Source of the DNA: Plantago elongata
Taxonomy: Eukaryota; Streptophyta; Magnoliopsida; Lamiales; Plantaginaceae
DNA: 20,670 bases
Assembly (NCBI GenBank): GCA_036897095.1
Contig: JAYMSP010003211.1
Location: forward strand, 1-20,670
Direction of reading: 5' to 3'
The notes beneath the pieces are model-generated. The model was given only the letters and a program-made list of their open reading frames with translations, was not told the origin of the DNA and did not search any database. The position numbers were made by a program, and so were the translations under genes. Below, in pieces: positions 1 to 8,221 of this stretch; position 1 is the first letter of the stretch, and every line of letters starts with the position of its first letter.

Positions 1-3
1 TAA

Positions 4-816
4 TTCATAAAGGACGGTCTCTATTCTACTTGTCAATTGGGGAAACAATCCAAAACATCTTTCAAGTCCAAAACCAGAAATTCTAGTGTTCGACCACTGC
101 TACTTTTACACATGGATCTTTTTGAATCATATGTAATAAGTTATGCAGACAAGAAGTATGGTCTAGTTGTTGTAGACGACTTCTCTAGGTTTACCTGGGT
201 TGTCTTTCTGAAACAAAAGTCTAAGGCTAAGGTGGAGATACCAAACTTGCTGAACAAGTTTGAAGTCATGAAGAATGACAAAGTATCTGCAATCAGAACA
301 GACCATGATACTGAATTTGTCAATCAGTATATCAAAGAGTTTTGTACTTGCATAGATATACAACATTAACTATCTTCAGTAAGAACACCACAAAAAAATG
401 GTGTTTCTGAAAGGAAGAATAGAACCCTTAAAGAAGCTGCAAGGACTATGCTAGCTGACACTGAAATAAGTGAGATTTATTGGGTTGAAGCTATAAACAC
501 AACATGCTACACTCAGAAAAAATGTTTGATAAACAAGAACCATGACAAAACTCCTTATGAGCTTTTGGTTGGTAGACCCCCTCATATCAAGCATTTGAGG
601 GTGTTTGGTTGTAGATGTTTTGTTCTTAACAATGGAAAAGAATACTAGAGAGCATTTCAACCAAAGGCTAACTTAGGAGTATTTCTTGGTTATTCTGTGA
701 ATAGCAAAGCCTACAGAGTATACAACAAAAGAACAAAGAAGATTGAAGAATTAGTTCATGTAGTATTCTATGAAGGAAACAAGAAATTTCCCCTTGATGA
801 AGAACTCTCAGAATAA
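4..816 (+). pseudogene. Ty1/Copia integrase fragment, Sirevirus-like
   Basis: Integrase part of a Copia pol polyprotein, cut by the window edge. It begins at the end of the zinc-binding GAG-pre-integrase part (CQLGKQ at 31-48). The integrase core follows with all three acidic residues in DD35E spacing: Asp in HMDLFE (codon 115-117), Asp in IRTDHD (301-303), and Glu in GVSERKNR (409-411), 35 residues after the second Asp. After the core come TPYELLVGRPP, a HLRVFGCRCF motif and FLGYSVNSKAYRVYN, the usual Copia integrase C-terminal block, best matching Sirevirus-type pol. In a live element the enzyme inserts cDNA into chromosomes. Stops at 367-369 (between the catalytic residues), 646-648 and 814-816 make it non-functional. 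No partner LTR is visible upstream. The family call is firm; the lineage call rests on remembered motif wording. Confidence 0.9.
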
Positions 817-1208
817 TTCAAGGAACTTCTTATTAAGGATTCTAAAGAAGAACCCTCAGAATGGAGAAACTCTGTTATGAATATTGAGGATGAGTCTAAT
901 GATGAAAATCATGATTTGCCTAGTAACAACAAGATGACTCTTAGACATGATGAAGAATTTCCTTTAAGGATTCCAGAAATGGTAGCTGAGATTATTCATC
1001 AAAGAGATCCTTCTGGGAATAGCCTTTTTCTAAAAGACGTATTCCAGTAAGATCTAACACTGAACAAGTGTATGATATTTACCACACTTCTAGTGTTCAA
1101 AATATCAATGATACTGAAAAAGTATCAAGTTAAAATCATAGTGATTCACATTCAGATCACGTAGATGATGACCCATTGTTTCAAAACCCATTATGAAATG
1201 GATTAGAT
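817..1208 (+). pseudogene. Copia integrase-RT linker remnant
   Basis: Acidic, low-complexity spacer between integrase and reverse transcriptase, typical of Copia polyproteins. Reading on past the stop at 814-816 gives a Glu/Asp/Asn-rich stretch (IEDESNDENHD) to a further stop near 1048. It then continues in other frames with more stops near 1130 and 1194. There is no conserved domain. It is listed because it shows the pol region is collinear but shot through with indels and nonsense changes. Confidence 0.7.
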
Positions 1209-2275
1209 GTGATTGGTCTAGTTGATCAAGGTGTTAGAACTAGGAGAGCAATAGATGAAAATGTTGATTCTCTCTTTGGATGTTTTATCTCAAACATTGA
1301 ACCTAAAACTATTGAATATGCATTAAAGGATCAAGACTGGATCTCTGCAATACAAGAAGAGTTGGATCGATTTGAGAGAAACAAGGTCTGGAATCTAGTA
1401 TGGAATATCTGTAATTGGAACTAATGGGTTTTCAGAAACAAAGTGAATGAGTCTGGTCAAATAACCAGAAACAAATCTAGGTTGGTTGCCAAGGAATTTA
1501 CCAGACTGAAGGCTTAGATTTTGATGAGTCATATACACTAGTTGCAAGATTGGACGCAATCAAACTATTTCTACCCTTTGTAGCTCATAATTACTTTAAA
1601 GTTTATCAGATGGATGTTAAAAGTGCATTTCTGAATGGTGAACTTGCAGAGGAAATCTATGTTGATCAACCACCAGGCTTTGAAGTTTTCTCATAATGTA
1701 GAATGGTCTATAAGTTACAGAAAGTTCGGTATGGACTGAAACAGGCTCCAAGAGCATGATATGACACATTGGTCAAATACCTCCTGGATAGTGGTTTTAA
1801 GAAAGGTGAAGTTGATAAAACTTTTTTTTACCTTAAACCATGATGGGAAACTACTTTTAGTTCAAGTATATGTTGATGAAATTATATTTGGATCGAAAAA
1901 TAAGCAACTTTGTAATGATTTTGCTAATCTCATGAAAAGCAAAGTTGAGATGAGCATGATGGGAGATTTGAAGTATTTCCTAGGAATGCAAGTCAAGCAA
2001 CTCAATGATGGAATATTCATTAGTCAAACATAGTATGCAAAAGATATGCTCAACAAGTTCAATCTTAAGATTTCTGAAAAGATAGCCAAGATACCTATGA
2101 GCATAGGAACCAAAATGACTTATACTAAATCTGATGAGAGTGTTGAAGAACATAGGTATAGGAAGTTCATAGGTTCACTACTATAACTCACTGCAAACAG
2201 ACCTGATATTTAATATGCATTTGGTGTGTGTGCTAGATTTCAATCAAATCCTATGCAATCACATTACAAATTTTC
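1209..2275 (+). pseudogene. Copia reverse transcriptase fragment (RVT_2), RNase H lost
   Basis: RT of the same pol. Recognisable blocks in order: WISAIQEELDRFERNKVW (1339-1392), WVFRNKVNESGQITRNKSR after a stop near 1422, YQMDVKSAFLNGEL (about 1606-1645), YVDQPPGF, YGLKQAPRA (about 1730-1757), then after a frame change VYVDEIIFGS, MSMMGDLKYFLG and LTANRPDI. The catalytic YVDD box reads YVDE (1869-1880), so the second metal-binding Asp has become Glu. A run of eight T at 1822-1829 coincides with a frame shift. More stops occur at about 1515, 1694, 1757, 2031, 2184 and 2211. Similarity ends at CARFQSNPMQSH (about 2229-2264); the RNase H domain that normally follows is absent and unrelated sequence begins. 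It is a dead copy. The block set is the one seen in SIRE/Maximus (Sirevirus) elements. Confidence 0.92.
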
Positions 2276-3527
2276 AAAATCGAAGGTTCGATGTGTAGAA
2301 ATACATCTTGATTGTGATGCATTCTGCAAAATCTTCCGTCTCAAAAACCGTGAGACAGGATTGGAGATAAACACAAGAGACAAGGACTTGATCTCTTCAG
2401 TCAAGATACTATATGAAGAGGCTGCTAATGATTTAATTTAGGACTGCCCCTAATCTTTCATTCTGGGAGACATGAGGACCCGACATTTGTTTGAGCACTG
2501 GGATGTGCTTGATAGCATCCTGCATAGATGTTTGGACGGGAACAAAGTAGGCATTGACCAAGCCAGCATGGATAGATGGATGATAATGGCCATTCTCCAA
2601 AAAGAGTTGAAGACTAGAGGCAACCTCTTTGCTTGGGGAAGTATCTGTTCATGAAATTTGTGAACAGGGTCAATGAGTTTGAGCCCAAAGTTGTTAAAGG
2701 CCATGCAGACACCAATGCCAACATGCACTATGGCTGGAAGATTTGCAACATTTTATAGAAAATGTGGAGTTGCTCTCAGAGAACACAAGGAAATATCGGT
2801 GACCAACTCTATGTATAGACATGCATATGAGGATGCCTTGAAGCAGGTGGCCAAGGATGAGTTGGTTGCTCAGAGCGAAGGCGCACCAAAATAAGAAGTA
2901 CAGTTTGAGGTCCCAATTGTTAAGAAGCCAAGGACCAACAAACCTAGGTCTAAAAAGAAGATTCATTTAGTAATAGAAGAAAGTCCTCAACCAGAAAGGG
3001 CAACTCAGGAAGTTGAAGCCCAGAGACCCCTTCCAGCTCAGAAGGACTCTAGCTCAGATAGGAGATCCTTGAGCTTAGGAAAAATGACAGAGGTTTTTGT
3101 AAGTGAGCAAAATTTGATCGATGAATCGGTACCAGACCTTGACTTAGTGTCTGATGATGATGATGTTCCACTTCTTCTTGCTCTCAAAAGATCAAGAAAA
3201 GAAACTCATGGTGGAGCCTCTAGCTCAGCTTCACTACCTCAAAAAGCAAAGGTTGCAGAGGATGTAATCCCAAAAAAGGCAGATGAAGAAGTCACACACC
3301 AACATGATGAAGAAGGTTTGGTGAATGATGACATATTGATGGAAGATGCTGACATTGCTTCCACAATCCAGTTTCCAGCAAACTTCATTGCTGAAGAAAT
3401 TCCTGCATCTGCGTACGTTCCTCAAACTTTTAAGATGGGAACTCAGAATGTTCAAGCAGAGGAAAGGTTCGAAGTACCAGAAACTTCAAGCCATGGAACG
3501 GACACCATTGTGACTGAAGAATCACAG
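2276..3527 (+). pseudogene. Env-like or captured ORF, N-terminal and charged region
   Basis: Protein-like sequence continuing in the direction of pol, right after the broken RT. Segments: about 2276-2439 (DAFCKIFRLKNRETG), then, past two stops, 2472-2650 (HLFEHWDVLDSIL, ASMDRWMIMAILQKELK). After a frame shift the next piece is KFVNRVNEFEPKVVKG, and then SMYRHAYEDALKQVAKDEL up to a stop at 2892-2894. The chain then turns into a Lys/Pro/Ser/Glu-rich, probably disordered tail (KKPRTNKPRSKKK, VSDDDDVPLLLALKRSRKE) that stays open to 3527. No enzyme motif is visible. Sireviruses are known to carry an env-like ORF after pol, which fits the position. The N-terminal part also recalls the poorly characterised domain found in many plant retroelement-associated ORFs. 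I do not recognise a precise family. Stops and shifts show decay. Confidence 0.5.
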
Positions 3528-4413
3528 GTAACAAAAAGGTTTGTATCTAACTTGTTAAACATGTTTATGCTTAACTTGTTACTCATAAGCTTCGATTGTA
3601 CATGCTCTCATGGAAACCACAAAGTTGGGGGAAGACACTACACCCGCCCCTCTGACTGGAGAAGAGGTTCCTTCAACCTCTACTATACAAGAAACACAAC
3701 CTGATGTGCATGTAACAAATTATCTCTAAAGAGAAACAATTTGATACTTAGAAAATTCTTGTATGTATATAACTCCAAGTGTCTCTGAATAGGCAACAAC
3801 TGAGAAAGAAGCAGAAGTGGTGGAAACATCAAAAGTCCAAGAGAATCCAGAGGTCTCAAAGCCTTCTGAAGAAATTGCTCCAGAGCCTTCTGTAGCCGAG
3901 GTATGTAAAACATGACCATTATCTTTCTGAATCTCTTGAACATATTTCAAACTTCTTAATAAATCTTCTTCTTGGAATAGGTTTCTACTGAAGAAAAGGT
4001 AGCTGAGGAATCTCTGGAAACCTCTGCAAAACCTATGGAGATAGACCAGGCTGTTGTAGCCAAGTCTCCAGAAAGGATGCCAGAAGCCACTCAAGTTTCT
4101 GAAAGACACGTCTCTGAGCTTCCTAACTTGGAAGTAAGTGAATTCTCAGAACTTTTTTATCTTTCACATCTTTATGTAATAAATCTCTAAGTTTGATTTT
4201 TGTTCTCAAGATCGAGAAGAAAGAATGGAACAAGAGGAATTTGTCACTCCTCTGGACCCAATATTTGAAGCACAAATTGCTCCAGATGTACTAGTAGATG
4301 AGCCTAGTGTTGACACACATGTGTGTTAAGAAACTTATAACTTCTCTCAAGCTCTATTAACTGCAAGTTGGTTTGAATAAAACTAACTTCAAACCATTTC
4401 TTTGTGGCTCAAG
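3528..4413 (+). pseudogene. Run of short acidic exons separated by small GT-AG introns
   Basis: Continuation of the preceding acidic ORF, readable only if short introns are removed. Putative introns: 3528-3624 (gtaaca...aaag; a nearer AG at about 3588 is possible), 3712-3792 (gtaaca...aatag), 3901-3980 (gtatgt...aatag), 4134-4210 (gtaagt...tcaag), and a weaker one from about 4321 to 4413. Each of the first four is 77-97 bp. The exons between them (3625-3711, 3793-3900, 3981-4133) join in phase 0 and keep the same Glu/Pro/Ser/Thr-rich composition (GEEVPSTST, SKPSEEIAPEPSVAE, STEEKVAEESLE). After the fourth intron a one-base change is needed to stay in frame (REERMEQEEFVTPLDP). Retroelement ORFs are normally intron-free, so this may be a host gene picked up by, or lying next to, the element. 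Function is unknown. Confidence 0.5.
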
Positions 4414-5115
4414 AAATACCAGTAATCGACGTGGAAGCTCCACTCGATCTGAAGAAATTCATTCAGACAATCACCCTAAATCGACATGTCAAATGCTTTA
4501 AGAAATGGCAAAAGCTCAGAAAAGTTGATCCTACGGAGCTTGCTAAGGTGTTTGACAATCCAAAAATGAGGGCACGTGCTTTTGATCTAGAGAACTACAT
4601 ACATGGTTCGTTCCCAAACTCCTTTCACCAAATGATGGATGAAGAATTTGAATATTCTCTTAGTGAGAAGCTGATGAGCACCTTTAATGATGCTGATGAA
4701 GCGACAAAGTAGGAAATGGCTCTGAATCCTGTGCTGCCCCAGAAGTTCAAAGTATATCCCTCTGAGCAAGAGGAAGTGAATGGGTAGAGGATTACATTTC
4801 CAGAAATAATCAACTTGGTATCTGATGAAGAGGAGGAGTATGATGATAATGAAGTAGAAGACTCCTCTAAGGAGCGTTCAAAAAGAGGTGAAGGTGATGA
4901 CAATGATCACTTAGATAATGATGATGATGGTCCACCAGGGACAGGTGGAATGGGACAAGGAGAAGCCAGAACTGGTACTCCAACGCTGAGGATTCTTCTC
5001 AGTGGTATCCACTAACATCAAACCAATCACCACCTCCAGCAAATCAAGATGGTCATACCCAACAAAACAAGAACAACAAGTTGATCCCTCTGAAGATCTA
5101 AAGGCTATTGAAGCT
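4414..5115 (+). pseudogene. Env-like/captured ORF, middle part with acidic tail
   Basis: Open frame from 4414 to a stop at 4710-4712 (EIPVIDVEAPLDLKKFIQ, KKWQKLRKVDP, FDLENYIHGSFPNSFHQ), looking like a folded, mixed-charge domain. A few codons later the frame resumes, with one stop near 4786, into a strongly acidic stretch around 4815-4940 (VSDEEEEYDDNEVEDSS, then Asp runs) and a Gly/Pro/Gln-rich part. A frame change near 4990 leads to QWYPLTSNQSPPP-like and Asn/Gln-rich sequence. There are no catalytic motifs, signal peptide or membrane segment. It belongs with the segments on both sides by strand, composition and order. No family is recognised. Confidence 0.4.
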
Positions 5116-5118
5116 TGA

Positions 5119-5358
5119 GTCACAAGACTCAGAGAGCTGTTAGACGAAGAGGCTAAGCTCTGTCAGATTTCTCAAACTTTGATTGATGCTAAACAAGCCC
5201 AATTGCTGATAATTGAGGAAGAATATCTCAAGGAAAAAGCACTCCTTGAAGAAAAGTTGATATTAAAGAAAGATATCAAAGTCACGGCTGCAGAGTTGGA
5301 TGCTCTAGTGACTGATGATACTGAGCAAGATGTTAAGGAAGCATCAGATAGACCATAA
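5119..5358 (+). pseudogene. Coiled-coil segment of the env-like/captured ORF
   Basis: An 79-residue frame between TGA (5116-5118) and TAA (5356-5358). The sequence is Leu/Glu/Lys-rich with heptad-like spacing (RLRELLDEEAKL, EEEYLKEKALLEEKLIL, AAELDALVTDD), as expected of an alpha-helical coiled coil. Coiled coils near the C-terminus are a reported feature of Sirevirus env-like products, which supports but does not prove that origin. It is bounded by stops, so it is part of a decayed gene and not an independent protein. Confidence 0.45.
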
Positions 5359-6080
5359 GAGCCATATTCTCAGAAAGCCAGCATAAAAGGGAAAGAGCAA
5401 ATGAATGTTGTGCCTGCTGACAATGAATCGATTATATTGAGCACTGATGTGAAGAAACACAAGGTTTGGCACCAGAAGAGGACGAGTTGAATGTATCTCA
5501 CTTAAAGAGATCACTTCTTGCTCCACATATCTTCTCATATCCTGCTGTAACTTCCAGAGACGGAAAATTCCTCGGAAGAAGCACAGTGTCTCAAGCACTC
5601 AGAAATGAGTTGGTTGCTGAAGATTCCCAGGTACTCGACTCTGTACCTACTGACCTTAAGCCAGTTGCTAAGCTCCTATTGCATAGAGCCACTAGCATAG
5701 CTTTGTCTCAGTAAGACTTAGGCATAGTCAGGGATGAAGACTGCAACAATGCCAACAAAGCACTTGATGAAGCGCAATATGTTGTTATGAAGGCTGAGTC
5801 TACCTTGTGTTCGGTGGAAGAACTAAACCAAAAGGAGCAGACACTCCTTCAAGAAACTGTAGAGCTCAGAAGGAAGTTCAGAAGCTAGTCCAAGTGCACA
5901 ATAGCTTGCAACAGAACTCTGATTCCTTGTCTCACTCATATGTAAGTTTGAGTTAGTCACTCATGACTATGGGGGAATAGAAAACTACCTAAAAAGTTAG
6001 AGGAAGGAAGAGAAAACAAATTCCCTCCACAAGTCAAGTTCCAGAAAAGGACATGCCTTCTGAAGAATCAAGACCAAGGC
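5359..6080 (+). pseudogene. Env-like/captured ORF, second conserved-looking segment and coiled coil
   Basis: After a stop and a frame change near 5460, a frame stays open to 5712-5714 (HLKRSLLAPHIFSYPAV, RSTVSQALRNELV, DLKPVAKLLLHRATS). Past that TAA the same frame continues with a second helical, Glu/Gln/Leu-rich stretch (KALDEAQYVVMKAEST, EELNQKEQTLLQETVELRR) to about 5880, where another shift occurs. From 5940 to 6080 there are several stops and no convincing protein. The repeated pattern of a globular piece followed by a coiled coil suggests one long structural protein, now broken. No family is recognised. Confidence 0.4.
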
Positions 6081-6088
6081 TATGATGT

Positions 6089-6784
6089 GTGATAACTAGG
6101 GAGGAAACCTGTAAGTCTCTACTCAAGAACTACAATGATGATGATGCTGATGAGACTGACAGAGATGAGCATCCACTTCACTGGAAGAGAATAAGAGTAG
6201 AAAGCCTATATGAACCTCCTCTGGCCGACAATCGAAGAACTCCTTCTGGAAAGACCAATTCATTTCAAGGTGGATCTTCCAGCACACAACCCAGAAAGCA
6301 AGTAGAAACAGAGAAAGGATTAAACAGAAGAATGCGTAGGAAGATGCAGTTTGATAGAGCCCAAGAGAAAGAACAAGAAAAAAGACCAGTTGCTGCTCAG
6401 ATTGAGTATGTCAAGACTATTGAAAGTCAATCATCCTACAGATGCATACATCTCCAGAATGGATACTGGATTCTTGAGCTACAACCTCTGCTAGTAAACA
6501 AGAAGATTCCAGATTCTATCTACATGCAAATAATGGCGTGGAGAACCAATAAGTATACTCTGCTAAATTCGAAAAATGCTCACAAGTGGAATAATTTTGA
6601 GGGTCATGTAAGGACTGAGGCTATGAAGAAGCCATTGGATCATATATGTCCTTATCCAAAGCCAAATGAAGTACACAAAACCAGAAAACTAGATGGTACT
6701 CTCAACAAGCTGAACAAACTAGGTGCTCAAACCTATGAGTCATTTTACATGACAGGGGAACGATACCTGTGTTGGTCAATATAA
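6089..6784 (+). CDS. Unrecognised 231-codon open frame, 3' end taken from an LTR
   Basis: Longest uninterrupted frame in the retroelement-derived part of the window. The first possible start is a GTG/ATA-like position near 6089; an earlier start is blocked by a stop, and in-frame ATGs occur later, for example at about 6332. The N-terminal half is hydrophilic and Arg/Lys/Glu/Gln-rich (RRMRRKMQFDRAQEKEQEK). The C-terminal half looks more globular (YRCIHLQNGYWILELQPLL, YMQIMAWRTNKYTLLN, HICPYPKP). The last five codons and the stop lie inside the LTR that begins at 6770, so the original C-terminus was cut off. I see no known domain, signal peptide or membrane helix. It is most likely the distal part of the same env-like/captured gene; its openness may be chance, recent activity or selection. 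Confidence 0.4.
   Translation: MITREETCKSLLKNYNDDDADETDRDEHPLHWKRIRVESLYEPPLADNRRTPSGKTNSFQGGSSSTQPRKQVETEKGLNRRMRRKMQFDRAQEKEQEKRPVAAQIEYVKTIESQSSYRCIHLQNGYWILELQPLLVNKKIPDSIYMQIMAWRTNKYTLLNSKNAHKWNNFEGHVRTEAMKKPLDHICPYPKPNEVHKTRKLDGTLNKLNKLGAQTYESFYMTGERYLCWSI
6755..6769 (-). other. PBS-like sequence beside LTR
   Basis: Read on the minus strand, AGGTATCGTTCCCC starts one base after the LTR terminus ...CCAACA. It shares GGTATC with the initiator-Met-tRNA primer site TGGTATC(A/G)GAGC usual for Copia elements, at the expected spacing. It matches 9 of 12 bases of the G variant GGTATCGGAGCC. It also lies inside a plus-strand open frame, so it may be chance. Confidence 0.3.
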
Positions 6785-8206
6785 CGGCAAAGGAAAATAC
6801 TAGAGGGGAGGGGGGTGAATAGTCTTTTCAAACATTCGTCGATAAACAGTCTTTTTCTCAGAAACCTGGGGGTTTCTGATACTTAGATTCAGAGAGTGAA
6901 AGACTTTAAGCGATAGATAAACGTTAATTTGTTTTGCAGTAATAATGTGTGTGAGTGTTATGTTGGAATGTAAATACAGTAAGTAAATAACACAACAATT
7001 TATAGTGGTTTCTAGAGGTGGCGTAATCCTCCAACTAGTCCACTTCGACCTTTTTGAGACCTGGAATTCACTAGAATAGATAATTGAGTTCACCTTACAA
7101 TGTATCATATCCTAAGATTCCTACAAACAAATGGTTCCCAACCAAATTTTTCCCCTGAGTTATTCCCTAGCTTCTAAAGCCAAGTACTTCATGTACTCAA
7201 GATAACCTTGGACCTTTTCCTTCATTTCCCAAACCAAGTACTTCATGTACTCCACGCCTAGATGGTGTTGGTTATATGATTGTTGTCAGGCTTCTCTTTA
7301 AATAACTTTTCAGCTATTTACCCGGAGAGCTCAAAGAGATTACAATACTTAATATACTTGTTCAGTATATGTTAGGTACCTCCTTTCTGACCCAAGTGTT
7401 GATATATGTTCTGGAGAATGAACTTCAGAAAGGATGTTTGAGTGTTCAACTCTTTCATAGATAATCAAGCTCTTGTTAAGGTTCAGGACACTTAGAACTA
7501 CTAGACATTCTTCGAGCTTTATGGTCGCAACTGTATGTTTGGAGAATTTTCGTATAAATGCTTGAGAGAATACTTTCTTGAGATGAAAGTATGAGCGTAG
7601 TTCATGTGTGTATCTCTCAGCTTCTAAGTGTTGATATTTATATATGAATTTGAGAGTCGTCCGAATAGTATCCGTTGGAGCTTCTCATAATTCAATTCGT
7701 TGATATCTCGAAATTAGTACTTAGAAGTCACTATCTCATTTTTCAGAGAGGGCTTGCTGGAATCGACTTTTAAGTCGGTGTAATTAATACACTGTATTAT
7801 TTCTTGTCATGTAGTCTAAACGGACGCATGTGCCTTTCTGAAAGCTAGCATGCTCCTTGACTCGATAATGACATATCTTCAGAGATGTGTAACATGCCAA
7901 ATGCACCATTAAACTGCTTTCTGAACGTAGCCTTTCTGAGGGACTAATCCCCTGTGTCTTCATCAAACTTGCGCAATCTTCAATCTTCAGATCTTTGATA
8001 AAACTCCATTGCTAGGATCCTTCTTCACGGCCTTCTCAAATTATAAAATTACATCCAGAGACCTAAACAATCTTAATAAAAGTATAACTATACTAACATA
8101 CTAAGTGATTTCCTCTTTTTAATGTTGAAGTGAACCGAGAGTACTAGTCACGTTGTTGTATAAGTTACATGGTCATTGAACAAATATACTAAAGATATTC
8201 CTAACA
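6770..8206 (-). mobile_element. Sirevirus-type LTR, minus orientation
   Basis: A 1437 bp long terminal repeat bounded on the + strand by TGTTGG (6770-6775) and CTAACA (8201-8206), the short inverted ends of Copia LTRs. Orientation is minus for three reasons. A polypurine tract abuts its 5' edge in minus sense (8207-8221). The minus strand carries a TATA box about 560 bases in (7635-7644). The U5 part reads GTGGACTAGTTGGAGGATTA (complement of about 7025-7044), then the C-rich ATTCACCCCCCTCCCC (complement of about 6804-6819), a motif familiar from Sirevirus LTRs. No second copy lies in the window, so pairing and age cannot be judged. It interrupts the plus-strand frame ending at 6784. Confidence 0.75.
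7635..7644 (-). promoter_or_regulatory. Candidate LTR TATA box
   Basis: TATATAAATA on the minus strand, roughly 560 bases from the 5' edge of the LTR and about 870 from its 3' edge. This is the expected place for the U3 core promoter, so transcription would run toward lower coordinates. It was called from sequence alone. Confidence 0.45.
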
Positions 8207-8221
8207 AATTTCCCCCTTTTT
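8207..8221 (-). other. Polypurine tract of minus-strand Sirevirus-like element
   Basis: Minus strand AAAAAGGGGGAAATT directly followed by the LTR start TGTTAGG, preceded by TGATC. This is close to the AAAAAGGGGGAGATTGTTGG box characteristic of Sirevirus 3' ends, where it primes plus-strand DNA synthesis. It is the main evidence for LTR orientation. Confidence 0.75.

Noticed and set aside
3531..3704. Read-through end of the frame open from 3069 to 3704
   Set aside because: After 3527 the composition changes abruptly and the frame differs from the one giving the acidic continuation from 3625; an intron explains it better.
3726..4109. 127-residue minus-strand frame
   Set aside because: It is antisense to the acidic exons and covers their introns; its Ser/Phe/Leu-rich composition is what the reverse complement of Glu/Lys-rich codons gives.
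6803..6816. Purine run (gaggggagggggg) read as a plus-strand polypurine tract for the pol remnant
   Set aside because: It lies inside the LTR defined by TGTTGG...CTAACA and its complement is the C-rich U5 motif of minus-oriented Sirevirus LTRs; no LTR start follows it on the plus strand.
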